NCBI GenBank assembly: GCA_018693315.1 | Contig: JABHLR010000008.1 | Coordinates: forward strand, 1 to 42,471 | DNA length: 42,471 bases | Reading direction: 5' to 3' | Origin: an archaeon | Lineage (GTDB): Archaea; Nanobdellota; Nanobdellia; Pacearchaeales; GW2011-AR1 | Shown: piece by piece, positions 1 to 8,685 of the stretch | Layout: the number at the start of each line of letters is the position of its first letter | How positions within the stretch are numbered: the first letter of the stretch is position 1 | Made by a program: the position numbers and the translations under genes | The notes under the pieces: model-generated | What the model was told of the DNA's origin: nothing | The model's database searches: none | Seen by the model: only the letters and a program-made list of their open reading frames with translations

Positions 1-237
1 GAAAAGTAAATAGACATATACTCAACCTCGACAATCCTTAAAAACTCTAACCACCAACGACAATTAAACTAAACAAAGTTCATAAACAAAAAATTTAGTG
101 TCCCCTCCCGATGCCAAAAAGGTCAGGTCGACGGCGGGAGCGTTTATTTTCTTTGAAAATTAACGACCGGTGTCGAACTGGTTCGTCCTAAAGGACTACC
201 TTCGCTTTGCTTGGCATTTCCCGGTGGGGGTGGTTAG
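1..237. other. Structured non-coding region, strand unknown
   Basis: No open reading frame of useful length exists on either strand here. The right half is rich in potential stems on the plus strand: CTCCCG (105-110) with CGGGAG (135-140), ACCGGT (166-171) with ACTGGT (177-182, one G-T pair), GTCC (185-188) with GGAC (193-196), and ATGCCAA (111-117) with TTGGCAT (211-217) enclosing most of the others. The left half is rich in A and C on the plus strand, opposite to the G/T-rich coding strands elsewhere. It may be an unrecognised structured RNA or the 3' end of a neighbouring transcript. I could not match it to RNase P, SRP RNA or a tRNA. Confidence 0.35.
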
Positions 238-1308
238 TTAGAATTTCCAGTTAGAATTTTCTTGGACTACTTTTCCATCTAGAATTATTTTTGCTTTGCT
301 CATGTCTTTGACGATGTCCCAGTGGATTACGGAATCGTTTCCGCCGCCGTTGTCTTTGTATGCCATTCCTAGAGCTAGGTGAATTGTGCCGCCCATTTTT
401 TCGTCGAATAAAAGATTCTTTGTGAACTTAGTTACTTTTGGATTCATACCTATTCCGAATTCGCCGACGTAAGATGCGTTCTCGTCTGCTGATAACATTT
501 CTTTTAGGAAGTCTTCGTTTTTGCTTGCTGATGATTCGATTACTTTTCCGTCTTTGAATTTTAGGTAGATGTCGGTTACTTCTTTTGCTGACTCGATTGC
601 GGGATAGTCGAATTTTATCCAGCCGTTTAAGGATTCTCTAACTGGCGCCATAAATACTTCTCCCATTGGTACGTTTTCGCCATCGATGTCTGATTTTGCG
701 AGTTTGCCGTGAACATCGAATTTTAAGTCAACGCCTTCGCCGATTAGATGAACCGATTTTCCTTCTTGAAATGTCTTTAGGACTTTGTCCATTTTTTTGC
801 CGATTGCTTTCCAGTCCTGGAGGCAGGCGCCGAATACGAAGTTCTCGTAGTCTGTTAGGGACATTTCCGCCTCTTGAGCTAAAGCTTGGCAGGGGAAGGC
901 TACGGTGCTTCTGTGGATGTCTGGCTTGCCGTTGCAGACGTATGTTGTGATTGGTCTTGTTACTTTTTGTCTTGCTGCGATTTTTTTTGGGTCGCAGTTT
1001 GCTAGGCTTCGTGTGTTTGCTGTTGTGTTTATGCCTACATATTTTTGCGCTTTTTTGACGCTGAAGTTTAGAGTTTCTGGGAATTTTTCGATTTGGTGTT
1101 TTTGTGCGTGTTTGAAAAAGAATGGTGAGATTTCTGGTAGGCCGACTTTTAGATCTGGGTGTGCGCCTCTTAGGATGACTTCTTTGTAGAGTGCGATTAG
1201 GAATTCTTGGGCTTCTGTTCCGCCTGATATGATTACGGTTTCTCCTTTTTTTACGAATAGCGCGTGGTCTACTACTAATTTTGCTAGCTCTCTTGTTCTT
1301 GTGTCCAT
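238..1308 (-). CDS. M29-family aminopeptidase (AmpS/thermophilic aminopeptidase type)
   Basis: This 356-residue protein is a metallo-aminopeptidase of family M29, which removes N-terminal residues from peptides in the cytoplasm. The metal-site pattern is complete: Glu217 in GEVFMAPV, Glu283 in VGEFGIG, His310 in GGTIHLALG, and His329 and Asp331 in IHWD. Length fits the family. The ATG at 1308 is the only good start, since the frame meets TGA upstream with no other standard start codon. A GAGGTGATC Shine-Dalgarno-like string lies at 1337-1345 but is 28 nt away, too far for direct use. The gene is divergent from leuS. Confidence 0.93.
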   Translation of the reverse strand: MDTRTRELAKLVVDHALFVKKGETVIISGGTEAQEFLIALYKEVILRGAHPDLKVGLPEISPFFFKHAQKHQIEKFPETLNFSVKKAQKYVGINTTANTRSLANCDPKKIAARQKVTRPITTYVCNGKPDIHRSTVAFPCQALAQEAEMSLTDYENFVFGACLQDWKAIGKKMDKVLKTFQEGKSVHLIGEGVDLKFDVHGKLAKSDIDGENVPMGEVFMAPVRESLNGWIKFDYPAIESAKEVTDIYLKFKDGKVIESSASKNEDFLKEMLSADENASYVGEFGIGMNPKVTKFTKNLLFDEKMGGTIHLALGMAYKDNGGGNDSVIHWDIVKDMSKAKIILDGKVVQENSNWKF

Positions 1309-1365
1309 TATATTTGCCAGAAACAGTCCGGTGGCTGATCACCTCAAATCTTTGGTATAAGTAAG

Positions 1366-1373
1366 TTTAAAAA
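1366..1373 (+). promoter_or_regulatory. TATA element for leuS
   Basis: TTTAAAAA starts 29 nt before the ATG at 1395, which supports that start over the upstream TTG at 1377. Confidence 0.6.
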
Positions 1374-1394
1374 TATTTGTGGGGTGGTTTTGTT

Positions 1395-4274
1395 ATGGAA
1401 ATTGACTTCGCGAAGATTGAGAAAAAGTGGCAGGGCAAGTGGGAGAAGGAGAAGGTTTTTCAAGTGAAGGATTCTGGTGCTGAGAAATATTATGTTTTGG
1501 AAATGTTTCCGTATCCGTCTGGGTCTGGTTTGCATATGGGGCATGCTTGGAATTATACGATTGGGGATATTTTGTCGCGGTTTAAGATAATGCAGGGGTT
1601 TAATGTTTTGCATCCGATGGGTTATGATGCTTTGGGTTTGCCTGCGGAGAATGCGGCGATTGAGAAGGGTGAGCATCCTGAGGATTATACGAAGAAATCT
1701 GTTGCGAATTTTACGAAGCAGTTTAAATCTTTGGGGATTAGTTATGATTGGTCGAGGATGGTTAATAGTTCTGATCCCAGTTATTACAAGTGGGATCAGT
1801 GGATTTTTTTGAAGATGTTGGAGAAGGGTCTTGCTTATCAGAAGGAGTCGGAGGTGAATTGGTGCGATAAGTGCAATACTGTTTTGGCGAATGAGCAGGT
1901 GCATGATGGGAAATGTTGGAGGCATGATAAGACTGATGTCGAGACGCGGAAATTGAAGCAGTGGTTTTTTAAGACGACTGAGTATGCGGATGAGTTGTAT
2001 GAAGGTTTGGATAAGATGGATTGGCCAGAGAGGACGAAGGCAATGCAGAAGAATTGGATTGGGAAGTCGCATGGGACTGAGATTGATTTTGAGGTTGAGG
2101 GAAAGAAGTGGTCTATTTTTACGACTCGGCCTGATACGATTTTTGGTGTTACTTTTATGGTTGTGTCGGCGCAGCATGCTGGGTTGGATGAGTTGGTGAC
2201 TGATGAACAGAGGAAGGATGTTGATAAGTTTTTGAAGAAGTTGAAATCTGTTTCGGAGAAGGATTCTGATAAGTTGGACAAGGAAGGAGTTTTTAGTGGG
2301 AGTTATGCGATTAATCCTGCGAATGGCGAGAAGATTCCTGTTTGGATTGGTAATTTTGTCGTCGCTGATTATGGCGCTGGAATGGTGATGGCTGTGCCTG
2401 CTCATGACCAGAGGGATTTTGATTTTGCTAAGAAGTATGGGATTGAAGTTCGGCAGGTTATTGCGCCTTATTTTTGTGATAAGGAATGTCCGCCTCGTGA
2501 AGGTAAGCGGCATGCTCCGAGAACGGTTGTGCAGGCGATTGTCAAGCACCCTAAGGAAAATAAAATTATTCAGATTCAATGGAAAAAGTTTGATTGGAAT
2601 ACTTTTGTGATTGGTGGGGCTGAGGAAGGTGAGACTTTAGAGGAAGCTGTTAAGAGAGAGGTTTACGAGGAAACTGGGTACAAGAATATTAAATCGATTA
2701 AGAAGATTGGTTTTGAGATGAGGAGCGAGTGGTATGCTTTGCACAAGGATGAGAATCGATATGCTTATATGAATGCGTTTTTTGTTGAGCTTTCTGATTT
2801 GAAGAAGGATGAGATTGCGGACGAGGAGAAAGAAAAACATGTTGTGGCTTGGGTTGATTTTGATAAGGTGAGGGATATTTATGGTCCTGTCTCGGAACTT
2901 AATTATATTTGTGACGCTCTTTCATCTGGAGAAAGCGCGTATACTAATGAAGGGAAGTTGGTTAATTCTGATGAATTTAATGAGATGAATAATGTTGATG
3001 CGAAGGATAAGATTACCAAATGGTTGGCGAAGAAAAAGGCTGCTAAGAAAGTTGTGAATTTTAAGTTGAGAGATTGGGGAGTTTCGCGGCAGAGATATTG
3101 GGGGACGCCGATTCCTGTTATTCATTGTGAGAAGTGTGGGGCTGTTCCAGTGCCTGAAAAAGATTTGCCGGTAAAGCTGCCTAAGGATGTGAAGTTTGGG
3201 AAGGGGAATCCGCTTGAGACGAATGAGAAATGGTTGAACGTTAAGTGTCCGAAATGTGCTGGAAAGGGGAAGAGGGAAAGTGATACGATGGATACTTTTG
3301 TGAATTCGAGTTGGTATTTTTTGAGGTATTGTGATCCGAATAATTCTAAGAAAATTTTTGATGCGAAGAAGGTGAAGTATTGGTGTCCTGTTGATACTTA
3401 TATTGGTGGGGCTGAGCACGCTTGTATGCATTTGATTTATTCGAGATTTTATGTTAAGTTTTTGAGAGATTTGGGATTGGTTGATTTCGATGAGCCTGCT
3501 GTAAAATTATTTCATCAGGGGATGTTGCATGGTGAGGATGGCGAGAAGATGAGTAAGTCGAAAGGGAATGGGGTTTTGCCAGAGGAGGTTTCTGGGAAGT
3601 ATGGGATTGATACTGCGCGGTTCTTTTTGTCTGGGATTGCTTCGCCGGATAAGGATATTGACTGGAGTAATAAGGGGATTAATGGTTCTTTGAGATTTGT
3701 GAATAAGGTTGTTGATTTGTGTTCTGGTGTTAAGATTGGTAAGGACAGCGACGAGGTTTTATCGAAATTGAATGAGACTGTTAAGAATGTTAGTTCGCAG
3801 ATTGATACGTTTGACTATAGGACTGCTACGATTCGGTTAAAGGAATTGTTTGATTTGTTGGCGAAGCAGAAGGAAATTTCTAAGGTGACTTTGGAGAGTG
3901 CTTTGAAAATGTTGGCGCCGTTTTGTCCGCATGTTGCTGAGGAGCTTTGGGAGAAGGTGGGGAATAAGGATTTTATTTCTAAATCTAACTGGCCGAAGTT
4001 TGACGAGTCTAAGGTTGCTAAGAAAGGGCAGGGTGGCGATTTGAACGAGAAGATTATTGAAGATGTTAATAGGATTTTGGAGAAGGTTGCTGACGCTAAG
4101 AAGGTTTATGTTTATGTGATGCCGTTTGAGTTGGCGAAGGTTGATGTGAAGAAAGTTGGGAAAGTTGTTGGGAAAGTTGTTGAAGTTTTTGCTGTTAATG
4201 ATTCTGGGAAGCACGACCCTGAGGGGAAGGCTAAGAGAGCTAAGCCGGGGAAGGCTTCTGTTTATGTTGAGTAA
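1395..4274 (+). CDS. leuS: Leucyl-tRNA synthetase with a Nudix domain inserted in the editing domain
   Basis: A class I synthetase of 959 residues that charges tRNA-Leu. The bacterial-type core shows the HIGH-like motif in LHMGHAWN, editing-domain signatures TTRPDTIFG and AVPAHDQRD, paired-Cys zinc sites, TMDTFVNSSWYF, and EKMSKSKGN. Between VRQVIAP (to about residue 358) and AYTNEGKLVNS (from 515), where ordinary bacterial LeuRS has a short hairpin, about 155 residues are inserted. They contain a perfect Nudix box at residues 407-429 (DNA 2613-2681): G-x5-E-x7-REVYEETGY. The C-terminus ends in PGKASVYVE, resembling archaeal LeuRS tails. The frame is continuous, so the fusion is real in this assembly. 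Whether the Nudix domain edits, senses a nucleotide or is structural is unknown. Confidence 0.97.
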   Translation: MEIDFAKIEKKWQGKWEKEKVFQVKDSGAEKYYVLEMFPYPSGSGLHMGHAWNYTIGDILSRFKIMQGFNVLHPMGYDALGLPAENAAIEKGEHPEDYTKKSVANFTKQFKSLGISYDWSRMVNSSDPSYYKWDQWIFLKMLEKGLAYQKESEVNWCDKCNTVLANEQVHDGKCWRHDKTDVETRKLKQWFFKTTEYADELYEGLDKMDWPERTKAMQKNWIGKSHGTEIDFEVEGKKWSIFTTRPDTIFGVTFMVVSAQHAGLDELVTDEQRKDVDKFLKKLKSVSEKDSDKLDKEGVFSGSYAINPANGEKIPVWIGNFVVADYGAGMVMAVPAHDQRDFDFAKKYGIEVRQVIAPYFCDKECPPREGKRHAPRTVVQAIVKHPKENKIIQIQWKKFDWNTFVIGGAEEGETLEEAVKREVYEETGYKNIKSIKKIGFEMRSEWYALHKDENRYAYMNAFFVELSDLKKDEIADEEKEKHVVAWVDFDKVRDIYGPVSELNYICDALSSGESAYTNEGKLVNSDEFNEMNNVDAKDKITKWLAKKKAAKKVVNFKLRDWGVSRQRYWGTPIPVIHCEKCGAVPVPEKDLPVKLPKDVKFGKGNPLETNEKWLNVKCPKCAGKGKRESDTMDTFVNSSWYFLRYCDPNNSKKIFDAKKVKYWCPVDTYIGGAEHACMHLIYSRFYVKFLRDLGLVDFDEPAVKLFHQGMLHGEDGEKMSKSKGNGVLPEEVSGKYGIDTARFFLSGIASPDKDIDWSNKGINGSLRFVNKVVDLCSGVKIGKDSDEVLSKLNETVKNVSSQIDTFDYRTATIRLKELFDLLAKQKEISKVTLESALKMLAPFCPHVAEELWEKVGNKDFISKSNWPKFDESKVAKKGQGGDLNEKIIEDVNRILEKVADAKKVYVYVMPFELAKVDVKKVGKVVGKVVEVFAVNDSGKHDPEGKAKRAKPGKASVYVE

Positions 4275-4386
4275 TTTTGATTCTCTCTGTAGATTTCGTT
4301 GTGATAATTTCTTCATGTACAAATGTACACTTCAGAAATTCTAACCTATAAATCTCTAAGAGATAATCAAAATTTGATTCGCTAAG

Positions 4387-4394
4387 TATATAAA
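4387..4394 (+). promoter_or_regulatory. TATA element for the DUF1003 gene
   Basis: TATATAAA lies 29 nt before the ATG at 4416. Confidence 0.65.
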
Positions 4395-4415
4395 GTGGAT
4401 TTGTGTTTGTGTGTT

Positions 4416-4823
4416 ATGAAAAAAGTTGTGAACAAAAATGGTTTTGGCAAAAAGGTTCGTCGGACTATACATGGACCGAGGAATATTGGGCAGAGGGCGG
4501 CTGATGGGATTGCGAAGTGGGCTGGAAGTTGGGCTTTTATAATTTCGTTTTTGGTTTTTTTGGGAATTTGGATGGCTGTGAATGTTTATGCTTGGATTGG
4601 TGAGTGGGATCCTTATCCGTTTATTTTGTTGAATTTGGTTTTGAGTTGTGTTGCGGCACTGCAGGCTCCTGTGATTTTGATGAGTCAGAATAGGCAGTCG
4701 CAGAAGGATCGGACGAAGGTTGAGTATGATTATAGGGTGAATCGGAAGGCGGAGTTGGAGATCTCTAAGGTTTTGAAGAAGCTTGGGCGGATTGAGAGTA
4801 GTTTGTTGGGTAAAAAGAAATAG
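4416..4823 (+). CDS. DUF1003 membrane protein
   Basis: A 135-residue protein of the DUF1003 family. It has the family N-terminal block (GNIGQRAADGIAKWAGSW), two predicted membrane helices (around FIISFLVFLGIWMAVNVYAW and PFILLNLVLSCVAALQAPV), the PVILMSQNRQ segment, and a charged C-terminal tail likely to form a helix or coiled coil. The biochemical role of the family is unknown. The start was set at 4416 from the TATA spacing; an upstream GTG at 4395 lies within the promoter. It stands alone between leuS and the next gene, which has its own promoter. Confidence 0.9.
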   Translation: MKKVVNKNGFGKKVRRTIHGPRNIGQRAADGIAKWAGSWAFIISFLVFLGIWMAVNVYAWIGEWDPYPFILLNLVLSCVAALQAPVILMSQNRQSQKDRTKVEYDYRVNRKAELEISKVLKKLGRIESSLLGKKK

Positions 4824-4835
4824 AGTGTATAAATT

Positions 4836-4843
4836 CTTATAAG
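4836..4843 (+). promoter_or_regulatory. TATA element for the gene at 4865
   Basis: CTTATAAG is placed 29 nt before the ATG at 4865. Confidence 0.55.
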
Positions 4844-4864
4844 GGTTGGTTGTTGTGATTTTTT

Positions 4865-5923
4865 ATGGGGCATGAGTACCAAGGGAAGAAAGTAGTTTTT
4901 GGAACAGACTCTGAGAGATATTTGGCGAGTTTATTTCAAATGAGGCAGGAGCGCCAGGGGAGTAGATTTCCTGATTTGATGACTGACCATACAAAAAAGT
5001 CTTATGCTCCGAATTTGGCGATCGAATCAAAATCTGGAAAACATGGAGGTAAGCTTTTGGCCGAACAATTGGTTTATGCTGTTTCAACTAAGGCTCAGTA
5101 TCGGAGGATGTTTGGAGAAAATCCGAAGAATCTTAATGGTTGGCTTAATGGGGAGACTCCTTTTTTGGATGAGCCTTATTATTTGTATTATGATAATATT
5201 GTTAGGGCTGATGATCTGAATTCTCTAGATATTGATAGGGATTTTTCGGCTATAAAGATGAGGTGGGGTGACCAATATATTATTCCTGCTAATGTTCTTC
5301 ATGCTTATTTTGTTTCTAGGATGATGCAGAAAGATGATGTTGGGATAAGAGAGGCTAAAAAATATTTGAAAGATGAAACGAAAAAGAGAATAGTTGGTGA
5401 GGCTTCGTTGTCGCACCTCCGGAAAAACAAGAGAGAGTTTCAGAATTGGGAAATCTTTTATTCGGAGGTTTTATTTGATAAGACTGGGACTGATACTGCT
5501 AATACTGATCAGAGGAAGAAAGTTATTGCTGGGGTTTATCAACAGATTAAAGATTTGGATAATTATCCTCGGGCGAAATTTGCTGGGCCTTCTGGGACTA
5601 GTATTCATATGATTGGTTCGCCTGATAATCCTGAGTTGATTGATCAGGTTGGCGGTGTTGTTAAGAGGAGGAGTGGGATTCTGACTGAGATTGCTAGGGA
5701 AAGGAAGGCTGCTGTTTCGTTGCTGGGTAAGATAACCTTGAGATCTAGTGGTTCTTTGTTTTGTAATGGGGATATCCCTGCCGATAGGAAAACTGTACTT
5801 CGGAAGGATTTGTCACCTGAGCAAATTTCTTGGCTGGAGAGATTGGTCTTGTGGAAGAGTGAAGAAGATTTAGTGAATGAAAGAAAATTACCCGAAGTCC
5901 CTGCTGATGATGTTCCGTTTTAA
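4865..5923 (+). CDS. Uncharacterised protein with PD-(D/E)XK-like nuclease signature
   Basis: I do not recognise a named family for this 352-residue soluble protein. Its N-terminal third carries Pro36-Asp37, then Glu54-Ser55-Lys56 in a hydrophobic strand context (LAIESKSGK), then Gln68 in a helix (LLAEQLVYAV). This order of PD, ExK and Q is what restriction-like nucleases of the PD-(D/E)XK fold show, but the match is by eye only. The remainder is mixed alpha/beta without familiar motifs. No methylase or other restriction partner sits next to it. The gene has its own promoter and converges on alaS with a one-base gap. Confidence 0.8.
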   Translation: MGHEYQGKKVVFGTDSERYLASLFQMRQERQGSRFPDLMTDHTKKSYAPNLAIESKSGKHGGKLLAEQLVYAVSTKAQYRRMFGENPKNLNGWLNGETPFLDEPYYLYYDNIVRADDLNSLDIDRDFSAIKMRWGDQYIIPANVLHAYFVSRMMQKDDVGIREAKKYLKDETKKRIVGEASLSHLRKNKREFQNWEIFYSEVLFDKTGTDTANTDQRKKVIAGVYQQIKDLDNYPRAKFAGPSGTSIHMIGSPDNPELIDQVGGVVKRRSGILTEIARERKAAVSLLGKITLRSSGSLFCNGDIPADRKTVLRKDLSPEQISWLERLVLWKSEEDLVNERKLPEVPADDVPF

Positions 5924-5924
5924 A

Positions 5925-7673
5925 TTATTCTAATACGGCTTTGATTCGTCTAACACCGGAGCCGCTTGATTGTTCTTTTTTGATTTTGAATGTTCCGAGT
6001 TCGGATGTGTTTTTGATGTGGGGGCCTGCACAGATTTCTTTTGAGAAGTTGCCGATTGAATAAACTTTTACCTTATCACCATATTTTGAGTCGAAGATTC
6101 CTTGAGCTCCTTTCTGTTTTGCTTCGTCAATCGAGAGTTCTTCTAGCTCTACTGGGATATTTTCTTGGATTTTTTTATTGACTAAGTCTTCGATTGCTTT
6201 CTTTTCTTCGTCTGTTAATTTTCTGTCGAAGTTGAAATCGAATCGTAATCTTTCTGGTGTGATGTTTGAGCCTTTTTGGAAAATTTCTTTATCGTTTAGA
6301 ACTTCTCTTAGGGCTTGGTTTAGTAAGTGGCATGCTGTGTGGAGTTTTGTTGTTTGTTCGGAGTTGTCTGCTAGGCCTGATTTGAATTTTCCTGCTGAGG
6401 CTGTTTGTGATAATTTCTGGTGTTGCTCGAATTCTTTTTTGAATCCTTCTTCATCTACCTCGATTCCTTTTTCTTTTGCTAGCTCGATTGTCATTTCGAT
6501 TGGAAAGCCATAGGATTGGAAAAGTAAAAATGATGTTTTGCCATCAATGTTTTGGTCTGAATGTTTGTTGAAAATCCTTAGTCCTTTTTCTAAAGTCTTT
6601 TCAAATTTATCTTCTTCTTTGTTTAGCTCGTCGATTATTTTTTGCTTGTTGTTTTGAAGGATGTCATAGTCATCGTAGATTTCTAGAATCTCTTTTACTA
6701 GTGGGGTTGTTACATCTGCGTCTTGTGGGATGCCTAGGTCCTTTGCGAATCTTATTGCTCTTCGGATTAATCTTCTTAGGACGTATCCTTGCTCTGTGTT
6801 TGATGGGACTGCACCGTCGGCGATTATGAAAGTTGCGGCTTTGATGTGGTCTGCTATGATTCGCATTTCTCTTTCGTTGCCTTTGTAATATTTGTCTGAG
6901 AGCTTTTCTATTTGTTTTATTAGTGGTTGCCAGATGTCTGTTTGGTAATTGTCTTCGAAATTGTTTAGGATTGCTATTGTTCTTTCGACGCCCATTCCTG
7001 TGTCGATGTTTTTTTGTTTTGCTTCGTTATATTTCCCATCTTTGTCTTTGTTGTATTGCATAAATACGTCATTCCAAATTTCTACCCAATCGTCATTGCT
7101 GGTATCGAATTTTTCTGGGGTTAGTGTGTCGTTTGGTTTCCAGTAGAAAATTTCTGTGTCTGGTCCACATGGTCCTGTGTTTCCTGCTGGTCCCCACCAG
7201 TTATCTTTTTTTCCAAGGAATGCGATTCTTTCTTTTGGTATACCCAGCTCTTGCCAGATTTGTGAGGATTCTTCGTCTTTTGGTGCGTCGCTGTCTCCCT
7301 TGAAAACTGTGACTGCTAATCTTTCGGTTGGGATTTCTAGCACTTTTGTTAGAAATTCGAATGAGAATTGGATTGTTTCTTTTTTGAAGTAGTCGCCGAG
7401 GGACCAGTTGCCGAGCATTTCGAAAAGTGTGTGGTGGACTGTGTCTCCGACTTCATCTATGTCTCCTGTTCTGATGCATCGCTGGACGTCGACTAATCTT
7501 TTTCCTTGAGGGTGGGATTCTCCTGATAGGAATGGGACGAGTGGGTGCATGCCTGCTGTTGTGAATAGGACTGTTGGATCGTTCTCTGGAATTAGTGATG
7601 AGTTTTTTATTTCGGCGTGGTCTTTCGACTTAAAGAATTCGATGTACTTTTCGATTAGTTGTTTTCTGTTCAT
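5925..7673 (-). CDS. alaS: Alanyl-tRNA synthetase, short form without C-Ala domain
   Basis: A class II synthetase of 582 residues that charges tRNA-Ala. It starts with the bacterial-type catalytic domain (DPTVLFTTAGMHP, LVDVQRCIRTGDID, TGPCGPDTEIFY). The editing domain follows, with metal ligands HTACH and CAGPH. The protein stops just after the editing domain (GSGVRRIKAVLE) and so lacks the C-terminal C-Ala/DHHA1 region of the roughly 875-residue standard enzyme. This is not a truncation by mutation: the frame ends cleanly and the neighbouring gene follows at once. Short AlaRS of this kind is known from small-genome bacteria; transfer from such a source is an inference. Confidence 0.96.
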   Translation of the reverse strand: MNRKQLIEKYIEFFKSKDHAEIKNSSLIPENDPTVLFTTAGMHPLVPFLSGESHPQGKRLVDVQRCIRTGDIDEVGDTVHHTLFEMLGNWSLGDYFKKETIQFSFEFLTKVLEIPTERLAVTVFKGDSDAPKDEESSQIWQELGIPKERIAFLGKKDNWWGPAGNTGPCGPDTEIFYWKPNDTLTPEKFDTSNDDWVEIWNDVFMQYNKDKDGKYNEAKQKNIDTGMGVERTIAILNNFEDNYQTDIWQPLIKQIEKLSDKYYKGNEREMRIIADHIKAATFIIADGAVPSNTEQGYVLRRLIRRAIRFAKDLGIPQDADVTTPLVKEILEIYDDYDILQNNKQKIIDELNKEEDKFEKTLEKGLRIFNKHSDQNIDGKTSFLLFQSYGFPIEMTIELAKEKGIEVDEEGFKKEFEQHQKLSQTASAGKFKSGLADNSEQTTKLHTACHLLNQALREVLNDKEIFQKGSNITPERLRFDFNFDRKLTDEEKKAIEDLVNKKIQENIPVELEELSIDEAKQKGAQGIFDSKYGDKVKVYSIGNFSKEICAGPHIKNTSELGTFKIKKEQSSGSGVRRIKAVLE

Positions 7674-7694
7674 ATGTTAATTAGATAATGGGGA

Positions 7695-7702
7695 TTTTTA
7701 AG
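7695..7702 (-). promoter_or_regulatory. TATA element for alaS
   Basis: On the minus strand CTTAAAAA begins 29 nt before the alaS ATG. It overlaps the last codons of the upstream Lrp gene, so alaS can be transcribed independently. Confidence 0.45.
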
Positions 7703-8684
7703 GTTTGTTAAGCTTTAGCAAATTGTCGAATCCGGGGGTCCATTCGTCGGTTATCATTAGGACGGTGTCGACTGTTCGGATTACGTTTGGGAATTCTTTT
7801 TTTAGGTTTTCTAGAATCTCGTAATATTCTTGGTAGCTTTCGACGATTAGTTCTGGTTCTAGCTGCCACATGTTTCGGATGAAATATTGGATGTTTGGAA
7901 TTCTTGATAAGTGGTCTAGAAATTTTTGCTCGTCTTCTTTGCTATATCTATCTAGTTTGATTATTGCTTTGTAGAGCTCTAGCCCTAATTCGTTTAGGTC
8001 GACGCCGATTCGGTATTGAATTATTATTCCGTTTTGTTCTAGTCTTTTTAATCTGGTTTGGATTGTTTGGATTGTTGCTTTGGTTTTTGTTGAGAGATCG
8101 ACTAGTGAAATTCTCGCATTATTTACGACTTCTTTGATGATGCTCGAATCTAGTTCGTCTATTTTGTTATCTTCCATTTCTCCTGCGAACATTGTTGGCT
8201 CTTCTGTTTTATTTGTGAAATACATTTTTGGATATTGTTTGACGTCTACTAGGATCTGACCTTCTTCTTCTACAAGTATTTTGTTGAATTTTGAGATTAG
8301 TTCGTTTTTTAGTTCGAAGAATTCCATGTCGCTTTTGCAGAAGTAACCGAAGATTAGGTCCCATGAACCGGAGCATTCTCCCATCCAGTAAACTTTTCCG
8401 GATGTTCTGAGGTATTTGAATAGCCTTTCTTTTTCTGCTGGAATATTTCTTAGGTTGAGATATATTTTGTAGAGCTTGTATCCCATTTTGTGGGGGTTGA
8501 TTGATGCTTGGAAACCTGTGATGATTCCTCTTTTGACCAGTTGGTTTATTCTGTAATCTACTGCCTGCCTTGATTTGCCGACTTTTTTCGCGAGCTGAGT
8601 TGATGGAATTCTGCAATTTTTGTCGAGTTCTGTTAAAATCTTTCTATCTATCTTGTCTAATTTTATTTTATTTATTTCTACCAT
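7698..8684 (-). CDS. Tandem-duplicated Lrp/AsnC-family transcription regulator (Lrp-1)
   Basis: A protein of about 328 residues made of two Lrp/AsnC units in a row, each a winged helix-turn-helix followed by a RAM-like ligand/oligomerisation domain. Unit 1 begins LDKIDRKILTELDKNC and unit 2 begins IDELDSSIIKEVVNNARISL. Canonical Lrp has one unit of about 150 residues, so one chain here may mimic a dimer. The start at 8684 (MVEINK) fits the TATA box at 8707-8714 better than the ATG at 8693. The gene is divergent from a radical SAM gene and is paralogous to the regulator at 13492-14460, which has the same arrangement. It probably represses itself and the radical SAM gene (inference). Confidence 0.93.
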   Translation of the reverse strand: MVEINKIKLDKIDRKILTELDKNCRIPSTQLAKKVGKSRQAVDYRINQLVKRGIITGFQASINPHKMGYKLYKIYLNLRNIPAEKERLFKYLRTSGKVYWMGECSGSWDLIFGYFCKSDMEFFELKNELISKFNKILVEEEGQILVDVKQYPKMYFTNKTEEPTMFAGEMEDNKIDELDSSIIKEVVNNARISLVDLSTKTKATIQTIQTRLKRLEQNGIIIQYRIGVDLNELGLELYKAIIKLDRYSKEDEQKFLDHLSRIPNIQYFIRNMWQLEPELIVESYQEYYEILENLKKEFPNVIRTVDTVLMITDEWTPGFDNLLKLNKP

Positions 8685-8685
8685 A

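Noticed and set aside
164-187. tRNA T-arm-like element on the minus strand (GTTCGACA with a nearly paired 5-bp stem)
   Set aside because: The stem has an A-C mismatch, and no matching acceptor, D arm or anticodon arm could be found around it.
210-217. CTTGGCAT shared with the Lrp-1 operator
   Set aside because: An 8-mer is expected about once by chance in a window of this size, and here it belongs to a different stem.
1337-1345. GAGGTGATC Shine-Dalgarno match upstream of the M29 aminopeptidase
   Set aside because: It is 28 nt from the ATG, and a stop codon overlaps it in the same frame, so it cannot place this start.
1377-1394. Upstream TTG start for leuS
   Set aside because: It lies only 11 nt from the TATA element and adds MWGGFV, which LeuRS lacks; the ATG at 1395 fits the promoter.
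1344-2579. Long open frame (411 codons) antisense to leuS, and similar long antisense frames opposite polB, serS and others
   Set aside because: These arise from the strong G/T bias of the coding strands, which removes stops from the opposite strand. Their products are low-complexity Ile/Leu/Asn/Arg-rich and the sense genes are certain.
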